A DNA stretch of 46,307 bases from NCBI GenBank assembly GCA_004292955.1, contig RDXX01000058.1, positions 1 to 46,307 of the forward strand. Reading direction: 5' to 3'. The notes beneath the pieces are model-generated. The model was not told where the DNA came from. It saw only the letters and a list, made by a program, of their open reading frames with translations, and made no database searches. This stretch comes from Oscillatoriales cyanobacterium. Its GTDB lineage: Bacteria > Cyanobacteriota > Cyanobacteriia > Cyanobacteriales > Microcoleaceae. This document shows positions 7,436-16,800 of this stretch, piece by piece. Numbering within the stretch: the stretch's first letter is position 1; each line of letters begins with the position of its first letter. A program made the translations under genes and the position numbers.

Positions 7436-8917
7436 ATGGTTCGATCGCACAAACGTCAAGCTGTCATCGCTTTAGTGGTAGCCCTGGGGATAATCATCGG
7501 CAATTTAGTGTTTCCCGGCTTAAATGTAGCGCCAGCATTGGCAGAAGCCAAATTTAAAGATGTTAAAGACCATTGGGCTCAAGCCTGCATAGAAGAATTA
7601 GCCGAGAAAAAAATCATCAGCGGCTATTACGAAGACGGCACTTTTCGCCCGAACCGCCCCGTCAGCCGCGCTGAGTTTGCAGCGATGCTGCGGAGGGCTT
7701 TTCCTGATGCCAAAACCGTCCGGAATCCGATCGACTTTGCAGATATTCCCACGAATTACTGGGGTTATAAAGCAATTCGAGAAGCATATCAAACGGGTTT
7801 TATGTCCGGTTCCAGTGGTAGTATTTTTAACGCGACTTTGAACATTCCCCGCTGGCAGGTTTTGGTCGCCTTAAGCAGCGGCTTGAAATATACGCCTGCT
7901 GGTTCAGCGCCTGAGATTTTGAATGCGACTTTTGAAGATGCGCGAGACATTCCCGAATTGGCGAGAAATGCGATCGCCGCCGCCGCCGAAAAACAACTTG
8001 TGGTCAACTATCCCGCCGTCAAACAGCTAGAACCGACACGCAATGCAACGCGCGCCGAAGTAGCAACTTTTCTGTGTCAGGCGATCGCCAAACCCGGCAA
8101 AACAGCCTTAGTTCCCTCGCAATACATCGCGCAAGTTCCGCCGAATATCGGCCCGCCGAGAACCACAGAAATCTCGGAGTTTGGGAAAGTTAGGGCAGAA
8201 GTGTCTTTTGTCAAAGAAGCAGAAAATGCTAAAAATATCCGCATCAAAATTATCCGTGACGGTAAAACGTTACTAGAAGAACCAGTGCTGATTCCCACTC
8301 GTTCTCTAGCAGACAATCCCGACAAAAAAGCCAGCGACGAAGTATCCGAAGGGCGTTTGTTATCCGTGCGAATCCGCGATTTGGACGGCGACAAGGAACC
8401 GGAAGTGCTGGCAGATTTAGTCTCAATTAAAAGCGGCGTCCGCTGCTGCAATTATTCGTTTATTTACCGCTACGACTCAGCCGCGAAGAAATACACTCAC
8501 ATCAAGCATTTTTGGGGCAATGTGAGTTACGAAATTGTCGATTTTGGCAAAAATGATATCCCGGAGTTCAAGAGTCTGGACGGGCGATTTGCTGAGGCTT
8601 TTACCAATTATGCGGATTCTCGCTTACCGCTGCAAATTTGGCAGTACCGGCCAGGTAAAATGGAAGATGTTACGAAGCAATATCCGGTGGAAGTATACAC
8701 CAATGGTGCTGAGTTGTGGCTGGAATCTCGGAAGCGATCGAGCGAAGATGCAGAGGTAAAAGGCGTGTTGGCGGCCTTCATGGCGAGCAAGTATGTCGCG
8801 GGCCAGGAGGCAGAAGGTTGGCGGTTGTTGGAGAAAGTTTATCAAGGGCGCGATCGCACTCAATTCTTTGGGAAGTTGCGCGAGTTTTTGGTGAGCACTG
8901 GTTATGCGAGTAAGTAG
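7436..8917 (+). CDS. S-layer homology (SLH) domain envelope protein
   Basis: This 493-aa protein starts with a signal-peptide-like segment: basic MVRSHKR, a hydrophobic core of about 20 residues, then ALAEA. Three SLH-type modules follow: FKDVKDHWAQACIEEL with FRPNRPVSRAEFAAMLRRAF (residues about 40-90), FADIPTNYWGYKAIREAY (about 102-145), and FEDARDIPELARNAI with TRAEVATFL (about 160-215). SLH domains bind pyruvylated or other secondary cell-wall polymers. The C-terminal 270 residues form an uncharacterised domain with RDLDGDKEPEVLADLV, reminiscent of VCBS/FG-GAP calcium loops. The ATG at 7436 has a strong GAGGAGG at 7422-7428. Confidence 0.88.
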   Translation: MVRSHKRQAVIALVVALGIIIGNLVFPGLNVAPALAEAKFKDVKDHWAQACIEELAEKKIISGYYEDGTFRPNRPVSRAEFAAMLRRAFPDAKTVRNPIDFADIPTNYWGYKAIREAYQTGFMSGSSGSIFNATLNIPRWQVLVALSSGLKYTPAGSAPEILNATFEDARDIPELARNAIAAAAEKQLVVNYPAVKQLEPTRNATRAEVATFLCQAIAKPGKTALVPSQYIAQVPPNIGPPRTTEISEFGKVRAEVSFVKEAENAKNIRIKIIRDGKTLLEEPVLIPTRSLADNPDKKASDEVSEGRLLSVRIRDLDGDKEPEVLADLVSIKSGVRCCNYSFIYRYDSAAKKYTHIKHFWGNVSYEIVDFGKNDIPEFKSLDGRFAEAFTNYADSRLPLQIWQYRPGKMEDVTKQYPVEVYTNGAELWLESRKRSSEDAEVKGVLAAFMASKYVAGQEAEGWRLLEKVYQGRDRTQFFGKLREFLVSTGYASK

Positions 8918-9048
8918 GTTTGGATTTTTTTAACCGCAGATGAACGCGGACAAGCGCGGATAAGATGTAGGGTGCGCTAGGCGCACCTTAACTGGTTAAT
9001 TATCTCAATCATGGATGCAAATGACACTCTCATGGTGGCTAATTTTTA

Positions 9049-9115
9049 GGTACGTAGTTGCGCTTCAGCGCTCTTATATATATAATACAAGAGCGCTGAA
9101 GCGCAACTACGTACC
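9049..9115. repeat. Perfect 27-bp inverted repeat (family D hairpin)
   Basis: Arms at 9049-9075 and 9089-9115 are perfectly complementary, starting GGTACGTAGTTGCGC, with a 13-nt AT-rich loop. Relatives lie at 32074-32115, 46169-46235, 46242-46307 and, with GTTGTTGGGC instead of GTAGTTGCGC, at about 27294-27361. The hairpin lies in the gap between the SLH gene and the convergent sulfotransferase gene. Confidence 0.9.
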
Positions 9116-9160
9116 TTATATTTAATATGACAGTTGCATCTAGGACTTTATTTATTTTGC

Positions 9161-10357
9161 TTACCATTCAAAGTCTCTCTGCACATATTCGGCTAATTCT
9201 CGATTGTGCGGCTGAAAATATTCGCGCAGTCGCTGACAGACAACATCATTCGCGGGCTGATAATTCCCACCGTTATATTGTTTGTAATCGCTGAGTTGAT
9301 GATCTGGTAAATCTAAAAAATCAAAGACTTGGCTGAGTGTCGCAGCCGGATTTGCATAAAATTCTTCACTCTGCAATATTAAAAACTGTTCCCTGGGAAA
9401 AAGATTCATCCACTGTTTGAGACTGCAAGCATAAAGACTCTTATAAATATAATGACAATCTTTCCAATAACTTTTATCTGCTAAACTTGTTTCGGTAGCG
9501 TCTGCGAGTAATTGTAACTCGGCATCGATCGCCTTTTCAAACGTCCTGGATTCCGTTCCGCGCCTCACCAGCATTTGATAGTGCGACAAAGCGCGATCGA
9601 CTGGATTTCGCAAAATCACAATCAGCTTAACTTTTGGCAAACATCCGTGCAATCTTGACGCAGCTAGCGGGTGAGTCAGATAAGTCGGAGTTGCTTCTCC
9701 TGTCAAAAAATGATGCGCGTCTATTGGCGGCGGAAAGTGCGCTTGATACCAAGCTAATCCTTTGTTGAAATGTTCTGAGAAGAAACAGATTTCTTTATTG
9801 GCAGCGGGTAAAATCTGAGGGTGTGCAGTGATATATTTGTAGAGAGAAGTTGTGCCGCACCTCGGAGAACCGATGATGATGAAATCGGGTTCGCACAATT
9901 GGGTTGAATTCCATTCTACTTGGGACAGTTCCGGGCGAGATGCTACAGTTTGCAAGCGGACTGCGGTTTGAAAAAGTGCGATCGACTCCTGGATTTTTCC
10001 CTGCTTGCTCAGCGCCACAGCCAAGTTAATGTAGGCTAAGGGAAAATTTGGCAAAATCTCGATAACTTCGCGGTACAGAGCCACCAAACCGTCAATGAGA
10101 GGAGAATCTTTGGGGAGGGGCGCGTACATTAACGGGAAGTAAGCGGCGGTAAAGTTTGGTTGCAGGAGAATGGCTTTTTGGTGACAGGCGACGGCTGCGG
10201 CAATTTGGCCGTTTTGTTGCAGGGCTTTTCCTAAATCGTAGTAAGCTGAGGGCGAATTGGGATTTTGGACGATCGCATTTTCGTAAAGCGCGATCGACTG
10301 TTGCAATTTCCCCTCTTCCTTTAGTGAATCTGCCACAGAACTGTCATCAAAGTTCAT
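9161..10357 (-). CDS. TPR-sulfotransferase fusion protein
   Basis: This 398-aa protein joins an N-terminal TPR array (residues about 5-140; YYDLGKALQQNGQIAAAVACHQKA, YINLAVALSKQGKIQESIALFQ) to a PAPS-dependent sulfotransferase domain (about 155-398). The 5'-phosphosulfate loop is GSPRCGTTSLY near residues 163-173, and the 3'-phosphate region is LIVILRNPVDRALSHYQ near 245-260. The domain would transfer sulfate to a hydroxyl or amine of a sugar, lipid, peptide or small molecule. Its ATG overlaps the TGA of the upstream oxygenase-like gene (ATGA, 10354-10357), so the two are translationally coupled and probably act on the same substrate. The TPRs may recruit that substrate. Confidence 0.88.
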   Translation of the reverse strand: MNFDDSSVADSLKEEGKLQQSIALYENAIVQNPNSPSAYYDLGKALQQNGQIAAAVACHQKAILLQPNFTAAYFPLMYAPLPKDSPLIDGLVALYREVIEILPNFPLAYINLAVALSKQGKIQESIALFQTAVRLQTVASRPELSQVEWNSTQLCEPDFIIIGSPRCGTTSLYKYITAHPQILPAANKEICFFSEHFNKGLAWYQAHFPPPIDAHHFLTGEATPTYLTHPLAASRLHGCLPKVKLIVILRNPVDRALSHYQMLVRRGTESRTFEKAIDAELQLLADATETSLADKSYWKDCHYIYKSLYACSLKQWMNLFPREQFLILQSEEFYANPAATLSQVFDFLDLPDHQLSDYKQYNGGNYQPANDVVCQRLREYFQPHNRELAEYVQRDFEW

Positions 10358-11205
10358 ACTGGAATCCTGTAATAACCGCGCATCATCACCTTAATATCTA
10401 AATGCTTCATTTGGGCCGTAGAAGCATCGTGAATCATATTTTCAGTCGGTGCAATATAAGCCTCACCCGGTGCAATTCTCAGCTTCACCACCGGATATTC
10501 TGGGTAGCGCTGCATAAACTGATAAGTTAACTGTCGCGTCCAAGGTTTCCCAATATCAGCACCAGAACATCCCAGCATTTGAAAAATGTCCATCTCCGTC
10601 AAATTCACAAACAAAAAATAACGGCTGTCCCGCCCTAAATTCACACAAATCCGATTAGTAGCCTCCTGCTTTTTATCCAGCGGCAGATTGTCCCAACTAT
10701 CAGTATGCAAACCGTTGCGACAACCGCGTTTGTTATCAATTGTCGCCGTACTCAATCCCGGCTGTCGGCCTCCCATACCGCTGATAACTGGCGGCGAATC
10801 CGACAGACAAAAAGGCTTAAAATAGTCAATTAGTCGATCGAGTATCTGTCCGCATTTTTTCTGAGACTTAAACTCAGCCACCTGTAGGGGAGTGGTTAGC
10901 GAAGCGATAGCAGCATCAGCCAACAAAGCCAAAACATCCGCAGGTAAACGCACAATTCCGACACCCGCATAGTGGGGCGGCGGTTCGTCTGTCCAAAGCA
11001 GTGCCGACTCTGCGGGCGTCGGTTCCCTCCAAGGTTCTTTGGGCATAAAAGCACCTTCACAATACTGAAGGCTATCGGGCGAAGTGTCAACAGCTAGCTG
11101 CGTACCCGAACTCAGCCACACTCGGGGAATTGTGCACTCTTTTGTAGTTTCTAACTCCAGATTTTGACAGCGATAAATTACTATACTTTGACGGAGATTG
11201 CACAT
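10354..11205 (-). CDS. Putative Fe(II)/2-oxoglutarate-type oxygenase (unknown family)
   Basis: I do not recognise this 283-aa protein as a named family. The C-terminal half carries the spacing of a jelly-roll Fe(II)/2OG oxygenase: H167-x-D169 in GLHTDSWD, a distal H259 in TENMIHDAS, and a basic residue near 276 in KVMMRGYY that could bind 2-oxoglutarate. Between them are beta-like strands (RICVNLGRDSRYFLFVNL and KLRIAPGEAYIAP). The N-terminal 130 residues show no motif. The gene overlaps the TPR-sulfotransferase by 4 nt, which suggests hydroxylation followed by sulfation of a common substrate; this is inference. The ATG is at 11205. Confidence 0.6.
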   Translation of the reverse strand: MCNLRQSIVIYRCQNLELETTKECTIPRVWLSSGTQLAVDTSPDSLQYCEGAFMPKEPWREPTPAESALLWTDEPPPHYAGVGIVRLPADVLALLADAAIASLTTPLQVAEFKSQKKCGQILDRLIDYFKPFCLSDSPPVISGMGGRQPGLSTATIDNKRGCRNGLHTDSWDNLPLDKKQEATNRICVNLGRDSRYFLFVNLTEMDIFQMLGCSGADIGKPWTRQLTYQFMQRYPEYPVVKLRIAPGEAYIAPTENMIHDASTAQMKHLDIKVMMRGYYRIPV

Positions 11206-11280
11206 TATTTAATATTGCTCAATCGCACTTACTAAAAACCTGTTTGCAGCATCGAACTTTAGTCATATATTCCCTATTTG

Positions 11281-11520
11281 AAGTTCGTAGTAAGGACTTT
11301 AGTCCTATCTTCTAAGTTTCAGGTTCGTAGTAAGGACGGGAGCATCTCACTTTTGCAAAAAAGCAATTTCTTTACAGTGCGAGCGTCCCCGCTCGCGATC
11401 TATACTCGCGAGCGGGGACGCTCGCACTGTAAAATCAAAACATCAAAACTGAGATGCTCCCGTAAGGACTTTAGTCCTATCTTCTAAGTTTGTAAAGCAA
11501 GGACTGAAGTCCTGACTGCG
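11281..11520. repeat. Cluster of TTCGTAGTAAGGACTTTAGTCC repeats
   Basis: The 341-bp gap between the oxygenase-like gene and the next gene holds no ORF. It contains at least three copies of a short inverted unit (GTAAGGACTTTAGTCCTATC and variants). The second copy is interrupted by the 124-bp MITE at 11338-11461. The same family occurs at 13660-13793. Confidence 0.8.
11338..11461. mobile_element. 124-bp MITE with 18-bp TIRs and 8-bp target duplication
   Basis: The ends are GGGAGCATCTCACTTTTG and its inverted partner with one mismatch. Direct repeats GTAAGGAC flank the element exactly (11330-11337 and 11462-11469). Inside is a perfect 28-bp inverted repeat (11371-11398 and 11406-11433) with a 7-nt loop. 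No ORF is present, so mobility would depend on a transposase elsewhere. The insertion splits a host repeat of the TAAGGACTTTAGTCC family. Confidence 0.88.
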
Positions 11521-11546
11521 AACTTTTTAAAGTTGGGAAATCTTGC

Positions 11547-12209
11547 TTAATGAGTGCAATGCGTGCAGTGAGTGCAGTGAGAACACATCGCCCCAACCTC
11601 AAACCCTTCAGCATTCGGGAACTGCCAGAGAGTTTGTGTTAAAGTTGTGCGATCGACATTCTGGCGAGGAACCGAAGAAAAAGTCAAGACGCGGGCTTCA
11701 TCGTCTGTGCTTTCCACCAAAATTTCGCCCTCAGCAACCTTAATTGCATCTCGGTGCAAAATGCTGATCCCGAACATTCCAGTCATTCCCAATTCTGACA
11801 GTTTACCCGCAATTTCATTCAGGAATTCCGAGTTATTGACAACTGCTGCTGAGCGTTCAACTGCTGCCAAAACAGCTTCAGTAACGCGGACAAATTCTAA
11901 GGGAAACCAAACCCATTCGCCTGATGCTTGATTTTGTTCCACCTTCCACATATAAGGAATAGCATCGCCGTATTCTGCGGTTGGCTTGACATAAGCATTG
12001 TTGCCATCAAACTCTTCAACCAACCTCTCGTTATCCGAGAGGTCAAAGTGTTTGTGAAGCAAGCAGATGCCCACCTGTTTTTGCAAGCCGTGACTGCGGA
12101 TGATAGCACCGAGTTCGGTCATGTTGTCTTGGGCTTGTTCCAGCAGGTCTCTTGCCGTGAAAAAATGCTCTAAACTATCGAAAACATCTGGCTTGTAAGA
12201 TGTCAGCAT
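11547..12209 (-). CDS. Hypothetical protein with Cys/His-repeat tail
   Basis: I do not recognise this 220-aa protein. It has two similar blocks, each with a helix followed by a strand ending in ILLH-like residues: QVGICLLHKHFDL near residue 45 and MFGISILHRDAIKV near residue 147. This suggests an internal duplication. No signal peptide or membrane segment is visible. The C-terminus is CSHCTHCTHCTH, a tandem Cys-x-x/His run encoded by a short repeat of GTGAGTGCA type, which could bind metal or may be a fortuitous repeat translation. The start ATG is at 12209; the gene diverges from the acetoacetate-decarboxylase-like gene. Confidence 0.65.
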   Translation of the reverse strand: MLTSYKPDVFDSLEHFFTARDLLEQAQDNMTELGAIIRSHGLQKQVGICLLHKHFDLSDNERLVEEFDGNNAYVKPTAEYGDAIPYMWKVEQNQASGEWVWFPLEFVRVTEAVLAAVERSAAVVNNSEFLNEIAGKLSELGMTGMFGISILHRDAIKVAEGEILVESTDDEARVLTFSSVPRQNVDRTTLTQTLWQFPNAEGFEVGAMCSHCTHCTHCTH

Positions 12210-12411
12210 ACAGGTTTAGGTTCCTTCTAAATATTCACTAAGTAGACGATATTTAACTTTTGCTCAAATGTCAACTAATTGCTCGCTATTCGCAGATTAA
12301 TCTTTCTTATGCGTGAATATACCGGGATTTTATGAAAAATACCAAAACCTGTTGCTGTTTTAGAGCCTAAGCTAAAATAAATATAAAATATCAGATCTAA
12401 AATCACTTAAA

Positions 12412-13086
12412 ATGGTATATTCACCTGCTCCTTGGCACCTGCAAGGTTATGCTGTTCAGACTTTGCAATTGGTAGATGTAGCACGAGTGCGCCCCTTGGT
12501 TCCCTCTGAGTTAGAAATTGTCTGTTTATTGCCAGGAAAAACGCTAGGTGGCATTTATATATCCTCCTACGGGCTGGGTTCCGTGATGGAGTACAATGAG
12601 TTAATTGTAGTTAGCGCGATCGCCAGTTATGCAGGAAAATGGGGCGCTTGGATTTCGCACATCTACGTAGACAACCCTAACTCAGTAGCTGGCGGGCGCG
12701 AAATTTGGGGACTTCCTAAAGAATTAGCTCAGTTTAGTTGGGAAGGCAGCGATTCAGTAAAAGCATCACCGCTAGGCTACCGCGTCACAGTTAGCCAAGG
12801 AAATCTGCAACTGTGCAGTCTCAATTACAGCAAACAAAGTTTTGGATTTCCCCTACCTTTGAGCGGAAATATTTTTAGCGCCGATCGCACAAATTTGCTA
12901 ATGTTTAAAGGAGAGTTCCAGTCTCGCATCGGCTTTATCAAAGGCGAAGTAGAAATCTCTGAAGAGAGTCATTTTGCCAATCTAAATTTAGGTCAGCCAT
13001 TGCTCGCAGTTGGCTGCGAAGAGATGCATTTAATTGCAGGTGCGCCGAAACTTGTAGGGAACATAGCTGCTGAATTCACTTATTAG
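12412..13086 (+). CDS. Acetoacetate decarboxylase family protein
   Basis: This 224-aa protein matches the acetoacetate decarboxylase-like fold. WGLPKELAQFSW near residue 100 contains the Lys expected to form the Schiff base in true decarboxylases, and GGIYISSYGLGSVMEYNELIV and AWISHIYVDNPNSVAGGREIWG are characteristic. Family members also include hydrolase/dehydratase-like enzymes, so the substrate is open. There is no signal peptide. It diverges from the Cys/His-tail gene across a 202-bp AT-rich gap that must contain both promoters. The stop is followed by a repeat-rich gap. Confidence 0.8.
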   Translation: MVYSPAPWHLQGYAVQTLQLVDVARVRPLVPSELEIVCLLPGKTLGGIYISSYGLGSVMEYNELIVVSAIASYAGKWGAWISHIYVDNPNSVAGGREIWGLPKELAQFSWEGSDSVKASPLGYRVTVSQGNLQLCSLNYSKQSFGFPLPLSGNIFSADRTNLLMFKGEFQSRIGFIKGEVEISEESHFANLNLGQPLLAVGCEEMHLIAGAPKLVGNIAAEFTY

Positions 13087-13114
13087 CTGGAATCGGTAGG
13101 TGGGCAATATAAAT

Positions 13115-13329
13115 ATATAGCGGCTATCAGAAAGATGAGGTACGTTGTTGGGCTTTAGCCCTCTTTGTCTGGGAGGTTATGTAAGCTGTCAGTCATACCT
13201 CATCTTTCTGAGAACCGCTATATAGCCTTTCTTAAAAAGATGAGGTACGTAGTTGGGCTTGGGCCCTCTTCGTTTAGTGGTTATATAAGCTGTCAGTCAT
13301 ACCTCATCTTTCTGAGAACCGCTATATAT
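13115..13329. mobile_element. Tandem pair of MITE-like elements, family C
   Basis: Two units of about 110 bp lie head to tail and share the junction GAACCGCTATATA. Each begins like a degenerate ATAGCGGTTCTCAGAAAGATG and ends CATCTTTCTGAGAACCGCTATA, so the ends are inverted repeats. Each contains a GGGCTTTAGCCCTC-type stem and GTAAGCTGTCAGTCATACC. A truncated copy lies at about 36180-36262, and one carrying a heptamer array at about 39523-39680. Confidence 0.75.
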
Positions 13330-13354
13330 CTTTTGCAAAATTCCTTTTAATCAA

Positions 13355-13428
13355 ATTTTGGAACGGGCAAGATGCCCGTTCCACAAAAAGAATTTTTTCT
13401 GTGGAACGGGCAGAAGAGCCCGTTCCTA
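13355..13428. repeat. GGAACGGGC inverted repeat
   Basis: The unit GGAACGGGCAAGATGCCCGTTCC is followed after an A/T-rich spacer by GTGGAACGGGCAGAAGAGCC. A related unit is at 41852-41924 and degraded copies are at 29577-29700. No gene is present in 13087-13472. Confidence 0.7.
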
Positions 13429-13472
13429 GCTATTTTTGCAAAAGGTTTAATGCCCACCTTACTTTACTCAAA

Positions 13473-13640
13473 TTAAATGCCAGCGCCCGGAGCGACTTGG
13501 GCACCCATTTCTAAAACTGTACCGCGCAGGAAATCAATTTGCTCTTGAAAGTCCATGCCTTGAATCTTTCCTAATAAAGCTTGTCCAGCTTCGGGAAGTT
13601 GATAGTTAGGAGGCACGGGAATAATAGTTCCTTCATCCAT
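13473..13640 (-). CDS. Mini-protein resembling half of the OCP helical domain
   Basis: This 55-aa ORF has ATG at 13640 preceded by GAAGGTGG. Its core, IIPVPPNYQLPEAGQALL followed by GKIQGMDFQEQIDFLRGTVLEMG, resembles the second half of the N-terminal carotenoid-binding helical domain of the orange carotenoid protein (recalled consensus VAPIPAGYQLS...IQGL..GQQI..LR..VVDMG). A full OCP or HCP has about 160-320 residues, and no first half lies nearby. It may be a real stand-alone small protein or a remnant of a deleted gene; the intact frame, good ribosome-binding site and natural stop favour a real gene. Carotenoid binding by itself is doubtful at this size. Confidence 0.65.
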   Translation of the reverse strand: MDEGTIIPVPPNYQLPEAGQALLGKIQGMDFQEQIDFLRGTVLEMGAQVAPGAGI

Positions 13641-13659
13641 TACCACCTTCTAAAGTAGG

Positions 13660-13793
13660 GTTCGTAGTGAGGACTTCAGTCCTTATTAATTTTTGCGGAC
13701 TAAAGTCCTCACTACCAACTTTCTACAGTAAGGTTTGTAGTGAGGACTTCAGTCCTTATTAATTTTTGCGGACTAAAGTCCTCACTACGAACC
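13660..13793. repeat. Tandem pair of GTAGTGAGGACTTCAGTCC hairpins
   Basis: Two nearly identical inverted units of about 60 bp (13660-13716 and 13731-13793) each read GTAGTGAGGACTTCAGTCC, TTATTAATTTTTGC, GGACTAAAGTCCTCACTAC. They belong to the same family as the units at 11281-11520 and lie upstream of the OCP-like mini-gene. Confidence 0.85.
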
Positions 13794-13894
13794 TTTTTTT
13801 ACGTAGGAACCGAGATAATAGGATTTCAAAGAAAATAGGCTGGAACACAGCCAGCCTAGAATCAGGAGAACTTTAATGGAAACTTGTGGAAATT

Positions 13895-16800
13895 CTAGCT
13901 AAACAAACCCGAAATACCGCCGACTGCTATTGCTCCAGCCAATGCCGAAACCACCACAGAAGTTAGAGCCGTACCGAACAACCACCAAGCAGCAGTTGCG
14001 GCGGCTTCCCGCGCATCTTCTGCTTGCTGTTTGGTCTTGTTCTTGATCTCTTTAATCCGTTTTTTGGCTTCAGTTTGCAGGCGTTCGGCGCGCAATATAA
14101 CGCTGTCCCGGGCTCCTTCCATTTGGTCAACAATTCGGTGAGCGTCTGTCTCGGAAATATCGGAACGAGAACTCAGTAGCGCTACTAAAGTACCGCGATC
14201 GAATTCACCCAAACGCTGTTTAATCGCGTCAAATCCGGCCTGCGGATCGTCAAATACTTTGCGGAAGTCCCGCTTGATTCCTTCGTAATTGAGCTCCGGG
14301 CGATCGAGCGAATTGAGGTAATCCCGGATTTTTGAGAAAATACCGTCAATTGTTGACTGGAACTTGTCTTGTACCATTTGAATTTGTTCGACAAACTCGT
14401 TGCGGACAGATTCAATACGATCGGCAATTTGGTTCGCTTCCTCTTCGGAAATGTCTTCCCGCTGGGACAGCAAGGCTACCAAAGTACCGCGGTCAAAGTG
14501 CTTCAGCCGATCGCCCAAACTTTGGATCCCCGCTCCGGGTTCGTTAAACAGCAACTGCAAATCTCGCTTGATACCGTCAGGATTGAGCTCTTCCTTGTCC
14601 GTATTCCGCAGGTAATTTTCCAAACTTCCTTGGAAATCCTTGACAGTTTTTTGAGCGCGAGATGCCAAGCGGCGGGGCGATTTCACGATGCTGCGAATCG
14701 AATCTTGCACGCGATCGATCGTCCGATTTACCTGTTCTTCGCTCAAATCTTCCCGCTGCGAAAGCAACTTGACCAAGGTTTCGCGATCGACCTGAGACAG
14801 TCTTTCCCGCAGCGCCAAGGCACCTTCTTTCGGATTTTCAAACAATTTGGTCAAATCCCGATTGATGCCTTCAGGATCGAGTTCTTCCAGGTTAGTATGG
14901 CGCAGGTACTCGCCAATTTTGGTAGTAACTTCCTCGTACTGCTGCTTAGCTTTGTCTGCAACTATTTGCGGCGCGTGGATAATGTTGTCGCGCACGGATT
15001 CGATTTTGTCGATCGCCCCATTTACCTGTTCTTCGCTGAGATCTTGGCGCTGCGACAGCAGTTGCACCAGAGTATCGCGATCGAATTGAGACAAGCGTTC
15101 TCTCAGCGCTTTCAAACCAGCTTGCGGGTCGCTTAACAGCGTTTGAAACTCGCGCTCGATCGCTTCAGGATTGAGTTCTTCCTTATTAGTATTGCGGAGA
15201 TACTCTTCTACCTTTTGGCGCACTTCTTGCGCTTTCGATTTCGCTTGCTCTTGCAATTCTTGTGCTTTGGAAATTACGCGATCGCGCGAACTTTCGAGCC
15301 GCCCGATTAACTGATCCGCTTCCTCGGGGCTAAAATCTTCCCGCTGGCCGAGCAATTGTACCAGAGTATCGCGATCGAAGTGTGACAGGCGATCGCGCAA
15401 AGCCTCAAAACCAGCATCGCGATCTTCCAACAGCGCTTGGAAGTCCTTCTCGATACCTTCAGGATTCAATTCTTCCTTGCCAGTCGATCGCAAATAATTC
15501 TCAATCCGACTACGCAAATCTTGAGACTGTTCCTCACCAGCAGCACCTTGCACAATTTCCAGAACTTCTTGGCGCACGCTTTCAAGCTGTTCAGAAATTT
15601 CCGCAGCCTGTTCCGGACTGAAGCCCTCACGGCGCCTCAGAATGCCTGCAAAATACTCAGGATTTAACATCTCTAACTGGCCCAAAACAGCTCCCGGAGA
15701 AGCTTCGGCATCGTAAATAACATCCCTAAATTCCTGCTTGATAGTTTCTCGGTTGAGATGCCAAGGTTGAGCATTTAGCAAGTAATTTTCCACATCAGCC
15801 TTCGCTGTATTGAAAGGCAGCGCAGGCACTTTGTCGCCCACCTTAGAAGCCAAAGATTTAGCTTGTTCCTTGCCTTTTTCAGTCAATTGCTGCAACTGAC
15901 CAGAGATTTTTTCCACATCCAAATCCGACAAATCCGTCCGCGACAAAACAGTGCCGACAAGAGCTTCCACACCCAACAGCATCGCGCGCTTCATGCCGCT
16001 GCTGGATTCTGATTTGTTTTCCCGAGTTTCCAGAATTTGAGATAGCTTGGCATTGAGTTCATCAGACTTCAGCAAATCTGGAGCCGCAAACTTGAGAAAA
16101 TCAACCAACTCTAAATTCGGGTCTTTCTTATCTTGCTGCTTGCCGAAAGTTTGCTTCCAAACACCTTCGAGTTGGTCGGCAACTTGATTGATTTCTTCCT
16201 TAGAAAAATCGCTGCGGCTGCTAATTAAATCCACAAAAGTCTGGCGGTTAACATTCTTCAGAACATCGCTTCCCGCCAGAGATTTGATATCAGTATCGCC
16301 CAGCAACTTTTCAAATTGACCGCGAATTTCCTTAACATCCAGCTTCGGTAACTGCAAAGAACCGACATAATCTTGGATGGTTTCGCGAATGCTATCCGGG
16401 TCTACAGCCGAGCCCAACTCGCGGCGGACAGCAGCCACAGACGCCTCTACAGTGTTTACCATTTGGTCGCTAGCCATCTTGCCGCCGATCGCAGAACCAG
16501 CAGTACCCATGACACCTTGAATGCCGGAAAAAGCAGTTTTAATCAAGGAACCAATCATCGAACCGACGGCGCTAGAACCGAGCCATACCAGCGTTAAAAA
16601 GTACGCCGACCAAATGACCACACCAATAATTGCCGCTCCATCTACCGAGGCAATTGAAGTTAGTTTGACCGCCAGAAAACAAGCTAAGAATAAAGCTAGG
16701 TTAACTGTGACTAAAATCCAACCGCCGACTAAGCCTTCGATTTTGCGAACTTTAGTGCCCAAAGTTTCGGACTCATCATCGTCATCGTCGGGTAAAGCCT

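Noticed and set aside
13165..13350. 61-aa forward ORF
   Set aside because: It lies entirely within the tandem family C elements.
14369..15136. 255-aa forward ORF
   Set aside because: It is antisense to the repeat region of the 1042-aa protein; its length results from the periodic codon pattern of that gene.
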